DNA of 64,000 nucleotides from Flavobacterium aerium (GTDB taxonomy: Bacteria; Bacteroidota; Bacteroidia; Flavobacteriales; Flavobacteriaceae): NCBI RefSeq assembly GCF_030766725.1, contig NZ_JARQWR010000008.1, positions 183,532 through 247,531 on the forward strand, written 5' to 3'. Below, piece by piece: positions 18,401-30,000 of the stretch (positions within the stretch are counted from its first letter, which is position 1; the number at the start of each line of letters is the position of its first letter). A model generated the notes under the pieces. It did no database searches. It saw only the letters and a list, made by a program, of their open reading frames with translations, and was not told the origin of the DNA. Both the position numbers and the translations under genes were made by a program.

Positions 18401-19227
18401 ATTTGATCCACAACTATAAAATTAAGTTGAATGACCTTCAAGGTGCATTAAGAAGAGAGAAGTTTACAATTACTGTTGGAGATGAATTACCATCAGGAAT
18501 TTTAAAATTAGCGAAAGTATATATTGCTAAAAAGCGTAAACTTAAGGTAGGAGATAAAATGGCAGGTCGTCACGGTAACAAAGGTATTGTTGCTCGTATC
18601 GTTCGTCATGAAGACATGCCTTTCTTAGAAGATGGAACACCAGTTGATATCGTGTTGAACCCACTTGGGGTACCATCACGTATGAACATTGGACAAATCT
18701 ATGAGACTGTTCTTGGATGGGCCGGACAAAAATTAGATAGAAAATTTGCAACACCAATTTTTGATGGTGCAACTTTAGATCAAATTAATGAATTTACAGA
18801 TGAAGCTGGAATTCCAAGATTTGGACATACATATTTATACGATGGTGGTACTGGAGAGCGTTTCCATCAACCAGCAACTGTAGGTGTTATCTACATGTTG
18901 AAATTAGGACACATGGTTGATGATAAAATGCATGCACGTTCAATAGGACCATACTCATTAATTACGCAACAACCTCTTGGTGGTAAAGCACAATTTGGTG
19001 GACAACGTTTTGGAGAGATGGAGGTTTGGGCTCTTGAAGCTTATGGTGCATCTAGTACACTTAGAGAAATTTTGACTGTTAAATCTGATGATGTTATTGG
19101 TAGAGCTAAAACTTACGAAGCTATCGTTAAGGGTGAAACTATGCCAGAACCAGGATTACCTGAATCATTCAATGTATTAATGCATGAATTAAAAGGTCTT
19201 GGATTAGACATTAGATTAGAAGATTAA
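15415..19227 (+). CDS. rpoB: DNA-directed RNA polymerase subunit beta
   Basis: The protein is about 1270 residues. It contains the rifampicin-region motif [17 protein letters not shown] (from about residue 516) and the late [12 protein letters not shown] motif (about 1046-1057) near the active centre, and ends in the normal clamp region. The frame includes a TTG at 15412, but the adjacent ATG at 15415 is the likelier start. It is transcribed past the attenuator at 15310-15354 and is followed after 64 bases by rpoC. Confidence 0.99.
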   Translation: MITNQTERLNFASTKNIPDYPDFLDIQVKSFKDFFQLETKSDERGNEGLYNTFMENFPITDTRNQFVLEFLDYFVDPPRYTIQECIERGLTYSVPLKARLKLYCTDPEHEDFETIVQDVYLGTIPYMTPSGTFVINGAERVVVSQLHRSPGVFFGQSFHANGTKLYSARVIPFKGSWIEFATDINSVMYAYIDRKKKLPVTTLFRAIGFERDKDILEIFDLAEEIKVSKTGLKKYIGRKLAARVLNTWHEDFVDEDTGEVVSIERNEIILDRDTIIDKDNVEEIIDANVKTILLHKEDNNQADYAIIHNTLQKDPTNSEKEAVEHIYRQLRNAEPPDEETARGIIDKLFFSDQRYNLGEVGRYRMNKKLGLDIPMEKQVLTKEDIITIVKYLIELINSKAEIDDIDHLSNRRVRTVGEQLSAQFGVGLARMARTIRERMNVRDNEVFTPIDLINAKTLSSVINSFFGTNQLSQFMDQTNPLAEITHKRRLSALGPGGLSRERAGFEVRDVHYTHYGRLCPIETPEGPNIGLISSLGVYAKVNGMGFIETPYRKVDQGKVDLISTPIYLSAEEEEGKLIAQANIEMDADGNITADKVIAREEGDFPVVDPAKIDYTDVAPNQIASISASLIPFLEHDDANRALMGSNMMRQAVPLLRPEAPIVGTGLERQVASDSRVLINAEGSGTVEYVDANIITIKYDRSEEERMVSFDPDEKTYQLIKFRKTNQSTSINLKPIVRKGDRVVKGQVLSEGYATQNGELALGRNLKVAFMPWKGYNFEDAIVISEKVVRDDIFTSIHVDDYSLEVRDTKLGNEELTNDIPNVSEEATKDLDENGMIRIGAEVKPGDILIGKITPKGESDPTPEEKLLRAIFGDKAGDVKDASLKASPSLHGVVLDKKLFARAVKDKRKRSKDKDDLGKLETDFQVKFEELKDRLVDKLFNIVNGKTSQGVMNDLGEEVLPKGKKYTQKMLNSVEDFAHLNKGMWTTDDETNKMVNDLIHNYKIKLNDLQGALRREKFTITVGDELPSGILKLAKVYIAKKRKLKVGDKMAGRHGNKGIVARIVRHEDMPFLEDGTPVDIVLNPLGVPSRMNIGQIYETVLGWAGQKLDRKFATPIFDGATLDQINEFTDEAGIPRFGHTYLYDGGTGERFHQPATVGVIYMLKLGHMVDDKMHARSIGPYSLITQQPLGGKAQFGGQRFGEMEVWALEAYGASSTLREILTVKSDDVIGRAKTYEAIVKGETMPEPGLPESFNVLMHELKGLGLDIRLED

Positions 19228-19232
19228 TTCAT

Positions 19233-19262
19233 TTGGGAGCAGTTCTGCTGTTCCCAATTTTT
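19233..19262 (+). terminator. rpoB-rpoC intergenic hairpin with U-tract
   Basis: TTGGGAGCAG pairs with CTGTTCCCAA (one G-U) around a five-base loop and five T follow. It has the form of a weak intrinsic terminator inside an operon whose two products are needed in equal amounts, so read-through must be high or it has another role. Confidence 0.6.
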
Positions 19263-19291
19263 AGTGTTTTTTATAAATCGATATTACGATT

Positions 19292-22200
19292 ATGATGAAT
19301 AGAAATAAAGATAAAAATACCATAAAGAGGTTTAACAAAATTTCGATAGGATTGGCATCACCTGAATCTATCTTGGCGGAGTCAAGAGGTGAAGTGTTGA
19401 AACCAGAAACTATTAACTATCGTACGCACAAACCTGAGCGTGACGGTCTTTTCTGCGAAAGAATTTTCGGTCCAGTTAAAGATTTCGAATGTGCTTGTGG
19501 TAAATATAAAAGAATCCGTTATAAAGGGATTGTTTGTGATCGTTGTGGTGTTGAAGTTACGGAGAAAAAAGTACGTAGAGATAGAGTAGGACATATCAAT
19601 TTAGTTGTGCCAATTGCTCATATCTGGTATTTCCGTTCACTTCCAAATAAAATTGGTTACATTCTTGGTTTACCTTCTAAGAAATTAGATATGATTATTT
19701 ACTACGAAAGATACGTAGTAATTCAAGCAGGTATTGCTAAGAATCCTGATGGAGAATCATTAAAGAGATTAGATTTCTTAACAGAAGAAGAATATTTAAA
19801 TATTTTAGATACTCTTCCTATGGAAAATCAATACCTTGATGACCATGATCCAAACAAATTTGTTGCCAAAATGGGAGCAGAGTGTATCATGGATTTATTA
19901 GCAAGAATTGATCTTGATGATTTATCTTACCAATTAAGACATAGTGCTAACAATGAAACGTCTAAACAACGTAAAACTGAAGCATTAAAAAGATTACAAG
20001 TAGTAGAGTCATTCCGTGAATCTAACTTAAACAGAGAGAATCGTCCAGAATGGATGATTATGAAAGTTGTTCCAGTTATTCCACCTGAATTGCGTCCATT
20101 AGTGCCGCTTGATGGAGGTCGTTTTGCTACATCAGATTTAAATGATTTATACAGAAGAGTAATCATCCGTAACAATCGTTTAAAACGTTTAATGGAGATT
20201 AAAGCGCCAGAAGTAATTCTTCGTAATGAAAAACGTATGCTACAAGAATCTGTAGATTCGTTATTCGATAATACAAGAAAAGCATCTGCTGTAAAAACGG
20301 AATCTAACAGACCATTAAAATCATTATCTGACTCATTAAAAGGTAAACAAGGTCGTTTCCGTCAAAACCTTTTAGGTAAACGTGTGGATTATTCTGCTCG
20401 TTCGGTAATTGTCGTTGGACCTGAGTTGAAATTATTTGAATGTGGTTTGCCAAAAGATATGGCAGCTGAATTATACAAACCTTTTGTAATCCGTAAATTG
20501 ATTGAAAGAGGTATTGTTAAAACAGTAAAATCTGCTAAGAAAATTATAGATAAGAAAGAGCCAGTTGTATGGGATATCCTTGAAAATGTAATTAAAGGAC
20601 ATCCAGTATTACTAAACCGTGCTCCTACTTTACACAGATTAGGTATCCAAGCTTTCCAACCAAAATTAATTGAAGGAAAAGCAATCCAATTGCACCCATT
20701 AGTATGTACGGCATTTAATGCCGATTTTGATGGGGATCAAATGGCGGTACATTTACCATTAGGACCAGAAGCTATTCTTGAGGCTCAATTATTGATGTTG
20801 GCTTCTCATAACATTCTGAACCCTGCAAATGGTGCGCCTATTACTGTACCTTCTCAGGATATGGTCTTGGGTCTATATTATATGACCAAAGAACGTTTGT
20901 CTACAGAAACACATAAAATTTTAGGTGAAGGCTTAACTTTTTATTCTGCTGAGGAAGTAAATATTGCATTAAACGAAGGAAGATTAGAATTGAATGCTTC
21001 TGTGAAAATCAGAGCTAAAGATTTTAATGAAGCTGGAGAATTAGTGTACCAAATTATTAAAACTACTGCGGGACGTGTATTATTTAATGAAGTAGTACCA
21101 GAAGCAGCTGGATATATTAACCAGGTATTAACTAAAAAATCTTTAAGAGATATTATTGGTGGAATTTTAAGTGTAACAGATGTACCTACAACTGCTGCCT
21201 TCCTTGATAATATGAAAGATATGGGGTATAAATTCGCCTTTAGAGGAGGATTATCTTTCAGTTTGGGAGATATTATTATTCCAGAGCAAAAACCTGAATT
21301 AATTTTAGATGCTAACGAGCAAGTAGATGCAATTTCTGTAAACTACAACATGGGTCTTATCACTAATAACGAGCGTTACAACCAAGTTATTGATGTGTGG
21401 ACTTCTACCAATGCTAAGTTAACAGAGTTGGCAATGAAAAATATTAGAGAAGACCAACAAGGGTTCAACTCAGTATATATGATGCTTGACTCTGGGGCGA
21501 GGGGTTCTAAAGAACAGATTCGTCAGTTAACAGGTATGCGTGGTTTGATGGCTAAGCCAAAAAAATCTACTGCAGGTGGTGGAGAGATTATTGAGAATCC
21601 AATTTTGTCTAACTTTAAAGAAGGTCTTTCTATCCTTGAGTACTTTATCTCTACTCACGGTGCACGTAAAGGTCTTGCGGATACGGCTTTGAAAACGGCC
21701 GATGCGGGTTACTTGACAAGAAGATTACACGATGTATCTCAAGACGTTATTGTTAACATTGAAGATTGTGGTACATTAAGAGGTGTTGAAGTTTCTGCAT
21801 TGAAAAAGAATGAAGAGATTGTTGAAACATTAGGAGAAAGAATTTTAGGACGTGTAGCGTTACAAGACGTTATTAACCCTTTAACTTCTGAAATCTTAGT
21901 TCATGCAGGCACACAAATTACTGAAGCATTAGTTAAAACGATTAACGCAGCTCCAATCGAAAGAGTGGAAGTACGTTCTCCATTAACTTGTGAAGCTCAA
22001 AAAGGTATTTGTGCTAAATGTTACGGTAGAAACTTAGCTACTGGTAAAATGACTCAAAGAGGTGAAGCAGTTGGTGTAATTGCAGCACAATCTATTGGAG
22101 AACCAGGTACACAGTTAACACTTCGTACATTCCACGTAGGGGGAACTGCAGGAAATATCTCTGAAGAATCTAGCATTGCTGTTAAATTCAGTGGTAGATT

Positions 22201-23593
22201 AGAAATTGAAGATCTTAAAACTGTAAAAGGTGAAGATAATGAAGGAAATACTTCTGACATTGTAATCTCTCGTTCTACAGAATTGAAATTAGTAGATGAA
22301 AAAACAGGTATTGTATTAAATACACACAATATCCCTTATGGATCAAGTATTTTTGTGAAAGATGGTGATGTAGTAGAAAAAGGTACAGTAATCTGTAAAT
22401 GGGATCCATATAATGGAGTTATTATTTCTGAATTTACTGGTAAAATTGCTTACGAAGATATCGAACAAGGACAATCGTTCCAAGTTGAAATCGATGAGCA
22501 AACAGGATTCCAAGAAAAAGTAATCTCTGAAGCAAGAAATAAAAAATTAATTCCAACTTTATTAATTTATGGTAAAGACAATGAATTAATTCGTTCTTAT
22601 AACTTACCAGTGGGTGCCCACTTGATGGTTGACAATGGTGAGAAGATTAAAGCAGGTAAAATTTTAGTAAAGATTCCACGTCGTTCTGCAAAAGCAGGGG
22701 ATATTACAGGAGGTTTACCAAGAATTACAGAGCTATTAGAAGCTCGTAATCCTTCTAACCCAGCTGTAGTTTCTGAAATCGATGGTGTGGTATCATTTGG
22801 TAAGATTAAAAGAGGTAACCGTGAGATTGTAATTGAATCAAAATTTGGTGAAATCAAGAAATACTTGGTTAAACTATCAAACCAGATTTTAGTACAAGAA
22901 AACGATTACGTAAGAGCAGGTGTGCCATTGTCTGATGGAGCTATTACTCCAGATGATATTTTAAGAATCCAAGGACCTTCTGCTGTTCAACAGTATTTGG
23001 TTAATGAGATTCAAGAAGTATACCGTTTACAAGGGGTAAAAATTAATGACAAGCACTTTGAAGTAGTAATTCGTCAAATGATGCGTAAAGTTAGAATCCA
23101 AGATCCAGGAGATACTCTATTCTTAGAAGATCAATTGGCTCACACAAGAGACTTTATCGTTGAAAATGATAAATTGTACGGAATGAAAGTTGTAGAGGAT
23201 TCAGGTGATTCTGAAAACTTGAAAGCGGGTCAAATTATTACACCACGTGAATTACGTGATGAGAATTCGTTACTAAAACGTACTGATAAAAACTTAGTGA
23301 TCGCTAGAGATGTAATTACAGCTACAGCAACACCAGTTTTACAAGGTATTACACGTGCTTCGCTTCAAACGAAATCATTTATTTCTGCAGCATCATTCCA
23401 GGAAACTACAAAAGTACTGAATGAAGCAGCTGTAGCAGGTAAAGTTGATGGACTTGAAGGTCTAAAAGAAAACGTTATTGTAGGACATAGAATCCCAGCC
23501 GGTACAGGTATGAGAGATTATGAAACTATAATTGTAGGTTCAAAAGATGAGTATAATGAATTAATGGCGACGAAAGAAGAATTTAATTATTAA
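19292..23593 (+). CDS. rpoC: DNA-directed RNA polymerase subunit beta'
   Basis: The 1433-residue protein has the N-terminal zinc site (C67, C69, C82, C85), the catalytic NADFDGDQ motif at 476-483 whose aspartates bind Mg, and the second zinc site including C900, C907 and C910. The start is ATG 19292 or the next ATG at 19295. It is followed by a DUF3467 gene five bases later. Confidence 0.99.
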   Translation: MMNRNKDKNTIKRFNKISIGLASPESILAESRGEVLKPETINYRTHKPERDGLFCERIFGPVKDFECACGKYKRIRYKGIVCDRCGVEVTEKKVRRDRVGHINLVVPIAHIWYFRSLPNKIGYILGLPSKKLDMIIYYERYVVIQAGIAKNPDGESLKRLDFLTEEEYLNILDTLPMENQYLDDHDPNKFVAKMGAECIMDLLARIDLDDLSYQLRHSANNETSKQRKTEALKRLQVVESFRESNLNRENRPEWMIMKVVPVIPPELRPLVPLDGGRFATSDLNDLYRRVIIRNNRLKRLMEIKAPEVILRNEKRMLQESVDSLFDNTRKASAVKTESNRPLKSLSDSLKGKQGRFRQNLLGKRVDYSARSVIVVGPELKLFECGLPKDMAAELYKPFVIRKLIERGIVKTVKSAKKIIDKKEPVVWDILENVIKGHPVLLNRAPTLHRLGIQAFQPKLIEGKAIQLHPLVCTAFNADFDGDQMAVHLPLGPEAILEAQLLMLASHNILNPANGAPITVPSQDMVLGLYYMTKERLSTETHKILGEGLTFYSAEEVNIALNEGRLELNASVKIRAKDFNEAGELVYQIIKTTAGRVLFNEVVPEAAGYINQVLTKKSLRDIIGGILSVTDVPTTAAFLDNMKDMGYKFAFRGGLSFSLGDIIIPEQKPELILDANEQVDAISVNYNMGLITNNERYNQVIDVWTSTNAKLTELAMKNIREDQQGFNSVYMMLDSGARGSKEQIRQLTGMRGLMAKPKKSTAGGGEIIENPILSNFKEGLSILEYFISTHGARKGLADTALKTADAGYLTRRLHDVSQDVIVNIEDCGTLRGVEVSALKKNEEIVETLGERILGRVALQDVINPLTSEILVHAGTQITEALVKTINAAPIERVEVRSPLTCEAQKGICAKCYGRNLATGKMTQRGEAVGVIAAQSIGEPGTQLTLRTFHVGGTAGNISEESSIAVKFSGRLEIEDLKTVKGEDNEGNTSDIVISRSTELKLVDEKTGIVLNTHNIPYGSSIFVKDGDVVEKGTVICKWDPYNGVIISEFTGKIAYEDIEQGQSFQVEIDEQTGFQEKVISEARNKKLIPTLLIYGKDNELIRSYNLPVGAHLMVDNGEKIKAGKILVKIPRRSAKAGDITGGLPRITELLEARNPSNPAVVSEIDGVVSFGKIKRGNREIVIESKFGEIKKYLVKLSNQILVQENDYVRAGVPLSDGAITPDDILRIQGPSAVQQYLVNEIQEVYRLQGVKINDKHFEVVIRQMMRKVRIQDPGDTLFLEDQLAHTRDFIVENDKLYGMKVVEDSGDSENLKAGQIITPRELRDENSLLKRTDKNLVIARDVITATATPVLQGITRASLQTKSFISAASFQETTKVLNEAAVAGKVDGLEGLKENVIVGHRIPAGTGMRDYETIIVGSKDEYNELMATKEEFNY

Positions 23594-23598
23594 TACGT

Positions 23599-23904
23599 AT
23601 GAGTGATTCTAAACAACAACAGATTAATATTGAATTGGATGAGAAAACAGCTGAAGGAGTTTATTCTAATTTAGCAATTATCAATCATTCATCTTCTGAA
23701 TTTGTACTTGATTTTGTATGTATTATGCCAGGAATTCCTAAAGCTAAAGTGAAGTCAAGAATTGTCTTGACGCCACAACATGCAAAACGTTTGTTGAAAG
23801 CTATTGGAGAGAATATCCACCGTTTTGAAAGCGCCCATGGTGAAATAAAAGACACGGAACAACCTTCCATACCACTCAATTTTGGTCCTACAGGACAAGC
23901 ATAA
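23599..23904 (+). CDS. DUF3467 family protein
   Basis: A 101-residue soluble protein matching DUF3467: a strand-rich core with YSNLAIINHSSSEFVLDF and the conserved MPG then SRIVLTPQHAKRLLKAI. Function is unknown to me. The five-base gap after rpoC means it is co-transcribed with RNA polymerase genes, and a strong terminator follows. Confidence 0.88.
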   Translation: MSDSKQQQINIELDEKTAEGVYSNLAIINHSSSEFVLDFVCIMPGIPKAKVKSRIVLTPQHAKRLLKAIGENIHRFESAHGEIKDTEQPSIPLNFGPTGQA

Positions 23905-23906
23905 TA

Positions 23907-23938
23907 AAAAAGCCCCAAAGTAATTTGGGGCTTTTTTT
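23907..23938 (+). terminator. Terminator of the rpoBC operon
   Basis: AAAAGCCCCAAA pairs with TTTGGGGCTTTT around GTAA and is followed by more T. It directly follows the DUF3467 stop codon. Confidence 0.92.
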
Positions 23939-24018
23939 ATGTCTATAAAACACTTTTATTGATGCTTTGAAAAAAGAATATGCTTTTAATAAAAGTATTC
24001 TTTTTTTAGATATCTTTA

Positions 24019-24034
24019 ACACTTTGTCAAGTGT
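24019..24034. promoter_or_regulatory. Perfect dyad upstream of the permease gene
   Basis: ACACTT-TGTC-AAGTGT lies 26 bases before the permease start, a position suited to an operator or a short 5' hairpin. No regulator can be assigned. Confidence 0.35.
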
Positions 24035-24059
24035 ATAACAGAACAATAACGTGTGATTT

Positions 24060-25487
24060 ATGGAAGTAAAGCAAGAAGAGAATAAGACATTAAAACGTGA
24101 ATTAGGATTATTAGACGGAACAATGCTAGTTGTTGGTTCTATGATTGGATCCGGGATATTCATTGTTAGTGCTGGGATAACTCAAAACATTGGTAGTGCT
24201 GGATGGTTAACGCTGATATGGGTTCTTACTGGTATAATTACTCTAATTGCTGCAGTAAGTTATGGAGAGCTTAGTGCAATGTTTCCTAAAGCAGGTGGAC
24301 AGTATGTGTATCTAAAAGAAGCTTATAGCAAACTAATTGCTTTTTTGTACGGATGGAGTTTTTTTGCTGTTATTCAAACCGGTACTATTGCCGCGGTAGG
24401 AGTTGCCTTCTCTAAGTTTGCAGCATACCTCTACGAGCCGTTAAGTGATGAAAACATAATATATACTATCGGTGCTTTTAAACTGAATGCAGCTCAATTA
24501 GTGTCCATTCTAATGATCATTATATTAACGTATATCAATAGTAAAGGAGTTCGGAATGGAAAGTTTATTCAAACAGTTTTTACGATTACAAAAATAGCAT
24601 CACTATTTGGACTTATTGTTTTCGGTTTCATATTGGCTGCAAAGGCAGATATATGGAATGCCAATTGGACAGATGCCTGGAGTGCTCAGACATTTGATAA
24701 AGGAACTGGAACTTGGGTTGGTATCAGTGGAATGGTGTTATTCTCAGCAGTAGCAGCTTCAATGGTAGGTTCGTTGTTCTCAAGCGATGCTTGGGTAGGA
24801 GTGACCTTTATTGCTGGTGAAATGAAAAATCCACAACGTAATGTGGGATTGAGTTTATTTCTAGGAACACTTATTGTAAGCGTTATTTATATTTTGGCCA
24901 ATTTGATGTATATCGCCGTAATGCCATTACATGAAATTGCTTTTGCAAAATCTGAAAGAGTCGCCGTTGAAGCAGCACAATATATATTTGGAGCAACAGG
25001 TACTATTATTATTGCTGTCATGATTATGATTTCAACTTTTGGGTGTAATAATGGATTAATATTAGCTGGAGCAAGAGTATATTATACAATGGCACAAGAT
25101 GGACTATTCTTTAAAAAAGCAGCACAATTAAATCGGAATAGTGTACCAGGTTGGGGATTATGGATCCAATGTATTTGGACCTCTGTATTGTGCTTGACAG
25201 GTAAATATGGCGATTTATTAGATTATGTAATGATTATTGTAGTCATTTTTTATATTCTAACAATATACGGTATTTTCATTCTACGTAGAAAAATGCCCCA
25301 TGTTGACCGTCCATATAAAGCTTTTGGTTACCCAATTTTACCAGCCATATATATTATTATAGCAACAGCACTTTGTATAGCATTGCTAATTGATAGAACC
25401 AGTACCTGTGGTTGGGGTGTTGTAATTATGCTAACAGGTATTCCTGTATATTACTTGACTAATAAAAAGAATAAATTGAAAGAATAA
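24060..25487 (+). CDS. Amino acid permease, APC superfamily
   Basis: The 475-residue protein has about 12 membrane segments. It opens with the APC motif GTMLVVGSMIGSGIFIVSAG in helix 1, where the unwound GSGIF segment binds the substrate backbone. It also has the GELSAMFPKAGGQYVYLKE motif around helix 2. The layout fits LAT/APA-type transporters of the inner membrane. The substrate cannot be read from sequence. Its stop codon lies at the edge of a hairpin shared with the convergent regulator gene. Confidence 0.88.
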   Translation: MEVKQEENKTLKRELGLLDGTMLVVGSMIGSGIFIVSAGITQNIGSAGWLTLIWVLTGIITLIAAVSYGELSAMFPKAGGQYVYLKEAYSKLIAFLYGWSFFAVIQTGTIAAVGVAFSKFAAYLYEPLSDENIIYTIGAFKLNAAQLVSILMIIILTYINSKGVRNGKFIQTVFTITKIASLFGLIVFGFILAAKADIWNANWTDAWSAQTFDKGTGTWVGISGMVLFSAVAASMVGSLFSSDAWVGVTFIAGEMKNPQRNVGLSLFLGTLIVSVIYILANLMYIAVMPLHEIAFAKSERVAVEAAQYIFGATGTIIIAVMIMISTFGCNNGLILAGARVYYTMAQDGLFFKKAAQLNRNSVPGWGLWIQCIWTSVLCLTGKYGDLLDYVMIIVVIFYILTIYGIFILRRKMPHVDRPYKAFGYPILPAIYIIIATALCIALLIDRTSTCGWGVVIMLTGIPVYYLTNKKNKLKE

Positions 25488-25516
25488 TAAAGAGTATTCT
25501 GTAGAATACTCTTTAT
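25487..25516. terminator. Bidirectional terminator at the two stop codons
   Basis: ATAAAGAGTATTCT pairs with AGAATACTCTTTAT (14 bp) around a two-base loop. It touches the last base of the permease stop codon and contains the stop codon of the minus-strand regulator, so it serves both convergent genes. Confidence 0.75.
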
Positions 25517-26235
25517 ATTAAATTGACTCTTTCTAGTATATCCCCAATTCGTTTAATCTTATCCTCTAGTGACGAACTAATACTTTCACCATTAAAGAAA
25601 GAAAAAACCATTTTTACATTCCATACTTCATCTATTTCAGATAAAGATAATTCTATTTCAGGATGTAAATCTTTCTTCTCATCAACCAAAGTGATTTGCT
25701 CTGGGTATGCAGAGTTAAGTTCAACTTTATTGATGAATAAGCCTTTCTCCTTCGAAACAATTACATAAATGTTATTCGTTTGGATCTCATAGATATTAGA
25801 TTCCTCACATAATACATAAGAATTCTCTTCTAATAAAGGGTACATGTTATTTCCTACAACCTGAAATGCTCTGGATTCCTTTCCTTTTAGAAAAGGGAAA
25901 TTGTATTTAGGTAAATTATCTAACAATGTATTGTTATTGCCTAATACATATTGAAACTGTACTTCTCTACCAATTAATGGTGTTTCAGTGGCATAAAGCG
26001 TTTCTTTCTTTTTATAATCTTCTCTTCCTAAGAGAATTTTATTTAAATCTACATCATATAGTTCACAAATAGCGATTATTGAAGGGTAATCCAGGCTATT
26101 TCTCTTTTTCCATGTAGAAATAGTGTTTGGTTTAATGTTTAAAATCGTAGACAACTCAATGTCTGTGTTTATTTTTAATGTTTTCTTTAATCGTTTTAAA
26201 ATTAAATTCGCATTTAGAGAATTATTTTCTTGCAT
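25513..26235 (-). CDS. HTH regulator with S24-like domain, likely non-cleavable CI-type repressor
   Basis: The 240-residue protein has an N-terminal helix-turn-helix (about 10-70) with recognition region STILNIKPNTISTWKKR, followed by a LexA/CI-like S24 domain (about 85-225). The segment that normally reads G-x-S-M-x-P, with the catalytic serine, reads VVGNNMYPLL here, so residue N130 replaces the serine and self-cleavage is not expected. The domain may still bind a ligand or dimerise. A near-perfect dyad (26256-26275) lies just upstream of its start and is a candidate autoregulatory operator. No phage genes are nearby. The target genes are unknown; the convergent permease and the divergent adhesin operon are the nearest. 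Confidence 0.75.
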   Translation of the reverse strand: MQENNSLNANLILKRLKKTLKINTDIELSTILNIKPNTISTWKKRNSLDYPSIIAICELYDVDLNKILLGREDYKKKETLYATETPLIGREVQFQYVLGNNNTLLDNLPKYNFPFLKGKESRAFQVVGNNMYPLLEENSYVLCEESNIYEIQTNNIYVIVSKEKGLFINKVELNSAYPEQITLVDEKKDLHPEIELSLSEIDEVWNVKMVFSFFNGESISSSLEDKIKRIGDILERVNLI

Positions 26236-26255
26236 ATTCTCAATTTGTGTTATAC

Positions 26256-26275
26256 TTTTACTCTAGTGAATAAAA
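26256..26275. promoter_or_regulatory. Candidate operator of the CI-like regulator
   Basis: TTTTACTC-TAGT-GAATAAAA is an inverted repeat with seven of eight positions matched. It lies 20 bases upstream of the regulator start, between that gene and the adhesin operon. Confidence 0.45.
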
Positions 26276-26688
26276 ATGAGTTTATAATATAGATACTAAA
26301 TAATTCTAAATCGTTTTGGTGACTATAAAAATGGCTTACTTTTTAAATGTTAATCACAAAGTGCGATTTTTTAATTTTAAAAATACGCTACGAGCTTATA
26401 GGTTTGGATAAATAAATTTCCAAAAAACGAATAAGAAGTAGGTTGAAAGATATGGGGCTTATCTTTAATAACTTAGGATTAAAAAAATTATTATGTTTTA
26501 TAACAAAAAAATTAATCGCGATATAAATGTTCATATATATCACATTACAAAAATAGATTTTTTATTAAAATAAAAATTATAAAAGAACCATAAATTATCA
26601 TAATTAAAAGATAAAAAGTGCTAAAAATCAGTTAGATGGCATTTTGTGATTAGTTTATCGATGTTTTTAACTTTTAATCGTATTGTGT
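26276..26688. other. AT-rich intergenic region before the adhesin operon
   Basis: More than 400 bases of very AT-rich DNA without a convincing gene. A TAGGTTTG element at 26399-26406 fits the -7 consensus but has no TTG at the right spacing and lies about 280 bases before the first start codon. The region should hold the promoter and regulatory sites of the adhesin operon; none can be fixed by eye. Confidence 0.4.
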
Positions 26689-27021
26689 ATGAAATTGAAC
26701 TCTACTTTAAAAAATAATTTCTCCATTTTTTACTTTTCTTATTTCGTCATTTTTTGCGTCGGACGAGTTTACTTATTCTCATACATAAATCATACCACAT
26801 TATTATGGAAGAGTTTAAATAGTACTCTACTTGGATTATTATTCCCCGATGTAAATGATACAAATAAGGATAAGATAGCCAATGCAAATAAAGGATTACT
26901 TCAATCCAATTTACTTACAAGAATTTCTAATCAATATAAATATAGAAAACAGCGTATGAGTCATAATTACTTGTTGCTATCTGGTTTTTCTTTTCAACCT
27001 TTTAATCTCTCTGCAATATGA
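26689..27021 (+). CDS. Small hypothetical ORF overlapping the giant adhesin start
   Basis: A 110-residue frame from ATG 26689 (an upstream TTG at 26683 is less likely). Its N-terminal half is hydrophobic and aromatic (FSIFYFSYFVIF), so it could be membrane-associated or an N-terminal leader. Its stop codon overlaps the adhesin start in the ATGA arrangement typical of translational coupling. No family is recognised, and a chance frame in AT-rich DNA is possible. Confidence 0.35.
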   Translation: MKLNSTLKNNFSIFYFSYFVIFCVGRVYLFSYINHTTLLWKSLNSTLLGLLFPDVNDTNKDKIANANKGLLQSNLLTRISNQYKYRKQRMSHNYLLLSGFSFQPFNLSAI

Positions 27022-30000
27022 AAACATACTTTACAATAAAAAATTTGACGGTAAGTCAAAGATTTTTAGGGTTGCTATTGCTTTTAATGGTCTTTTCTAA
27101 CTCATATGCGCAAAACGTATGTCGTCCAACTTCGCAAACAAATAGCCAAGCAGGTGTATTATGTATAGGGATGAGTATTGTTGATCCTGGAAAGGCAATT
27201 GACAATGATCCAACTTTAACTACATACGCATCATTAACAAATGCTGTTGGATTACTGTGTTTTGTTGAAGAAACTTTTGTTCTCAATCAAACAGCAAAAG
27301 CAGGCGACCAAGTAGTGATATATTTTACTACAGGTAATGGAGTGTTAGATGTCTCATTATTATCTAACGTTTCACTTCAAGGTAAATTTAATGGAACTGA
27401 TGTGGGACCAGTAGTTCCTTTGAACAGTCCATTATTGAACCTTAATTTGCTATCTGCAAATGGTATTGCACAGATAAAGTATACTGTACCAAATGATACA
27501 AATCAAATTAAAATTCAGGTTGGAGGACTTTTAAATTTATTAGTGAACTTAAAAATTTATGATGTTCGTTTGGATTTTGTGAAACCAACAATTGTTGGAG
27601 GAGCATCTCAAACAGTATGTTTGGGACAATCCACTACGCTTTCTGCTACAGCAGCAGCAGGAACATCAATTGCATGGTATAGTTCACTAACTTCCACAAC
27701 TCCGTTGTCTACGACTGGAAGTTATACTACACCAAATTTAACAACTCAAACGACCTATTATGTAAGTGTTTCAAGAAATGCAGGATGTGAAGGGGATGAA
27801 CGTACACCAGTTGTGGTGGATATAATTAATCCTATTGCCCCTGCTATTAGTACTGTTGGAACAGCAATTTGTTCTGCAACACCTACACAATCTACAACCT
27901 TGTCTGTTGTTAATCCAGTACTAGGAACTAGTTATAGTTGGTTTACTACATCTACTGGAGGCGTAGCTTTACAGACCGGTAATACATATTCACCAACAGT
28001 TGCATTAGGAGTTACTACTTATTATGTAGAAGCTTCTATCGGACTTTGTAAAAGTGCCACACGAACACAAGTTAATGTTACTGCTACAGCAATACCAGCC
28101 TTACCTACAGTTTTAACACAGAGTGTTACGATTCAATCAGGGCAGAATGCAACTTTAACAGCGACAACTTCTGAACCAGGTGTTGTTATTGATTGGTATG
28201 ATGTTCCAACAGGTGGATCTGCCTTAATCAATAATTCTAATACTTTTACAACACCAATATTAACAGCAACAAAAACATATTATGTTGAGGCAAATCATTT
28301 AACAACAGTTTGTGTTAGTCCAACTCGTGTTCCCATTACAGTAACAGTTCTTACAGGAGTACCAGCAAATTGTTTGGCAGCTAATAGTCAACAAACAAAT
28401 CAAAATGGTCTATGTTTATTTTGCGGATCTACTAATCCAGATTATTCAGTAGACAATGATAACAATACTGCTGCTAGAATTACTGTACCAGTAGGACTGA
28501 TTACTGGTTGGATACAACAAACATTACAATTTAGTACCGCTGGAAAAGTAGGTGATATTATAGATGTCGAACTAGGTATTCCCGGTGGATTATTAGATTT
28601 AGGTGTTTTAAGTTATATCACATTAGGAACCTATAACGGAGCAACCTATAATAATGATAGAGTAGCTATAAATAACCCTCTTTTAAATGTTCAGCTATTA
28701 GCAGGAGGACGTTTCCGTGCAAGTTTTGTAGCCGGAGCAACCTTTGATCGTATTGAAATTCGATTAGGTGGCTTAGCATCTGTATTAACTAGCCTTGATA
28801 TTTATGGTGCAACCTATAGATTCAAAGCCCCAACGATTTCTGGAAATGCTACAATATGTAATGGACAATCCACAACATTAACAGCCGCCGCAGGTCTAGG
28901 GGAAACAATCAATTGGTATGATGCCATGACGGGTGGTACTTTATTGAGTAATACAGCTGCATACACGACTCCAACTTTAAATGCGACCACTACTTATTAT
29001 GTTGAAATAACACGTGGTAGTTGTGTCAATAGCGAAAGACTACCAGTTCAAGTAACGGTAAATAATCCAATTGCGCCTGTAGTAGACGCTTTAGGAACAA
29101 ATATATGTGCTGGACAAACAACAACATTAACAATTCCTTCTCCAGTAGTAGGAACAACATATAATTGGTATGATGCTGCAACAGCCGGTACTTTATTAGG
29201 AACAGGAACAAGTTTTACAACTTTGGCATTAACAGCAGATAAAAGCTATTATGTTGAGGCAGTAATTGGAACCTGTATAAGTCCTACACGTACACCAGTA
29301 AATGTTGTGGTGAAACCTTTACCATTAGCACCAACTGTGGCTTCTCAAACAGTAACAATCCAATCTGGACAAAGCGTAGTTCTACAAGTAAGCAGTGCAG
29401 AGGCAGGAGTAGTGTTTGATTGGTATACAACAGCAACTGGAGGTTCACCAATAGCAACTGCTACTAGTACTTATACTACACCATCACTAACAGTAAATAC
29501 AACCTATTACGTTGGAACTAGAAACTTAGCCTCAGGCTGTACAAGTTCAACAAGAACAGTAATAAATGTAATTGTGATTTCTACACCTGCTGGAGGCTGT
29601 TTAACAGCTAATAGTCAAATACCAAATCAAAACGGTATTTGTTTAGCTTGCGGTGTCACAAATGATGGTGACTCAGTAGATGGAAATAACAATACTGCAG
29701 CACACCTTTCTATCCCTGTGGGATTATTAGGAGGATGGATTCAACAAACGTTGCTATTTGGCTCTACAGGTAGATCAGGAGATATTATTGAAGTAGAGTT
29801 GGGTATACCAACAGGACTTATAGATGTAAGTGCATTATCTTATATTAGTTTAGCTACTTATAATGGAGTAAACTTCAATAATGACCGTACACCAATAAAT
29901 TCTGGACTATTAAATGTACAATTATTAACAGGTAATCGATTTAAAGTAAGTTTTATTGCTGGAGCAACATTCGATCGTGTTGAAGTTCGATTAGGTGGTT

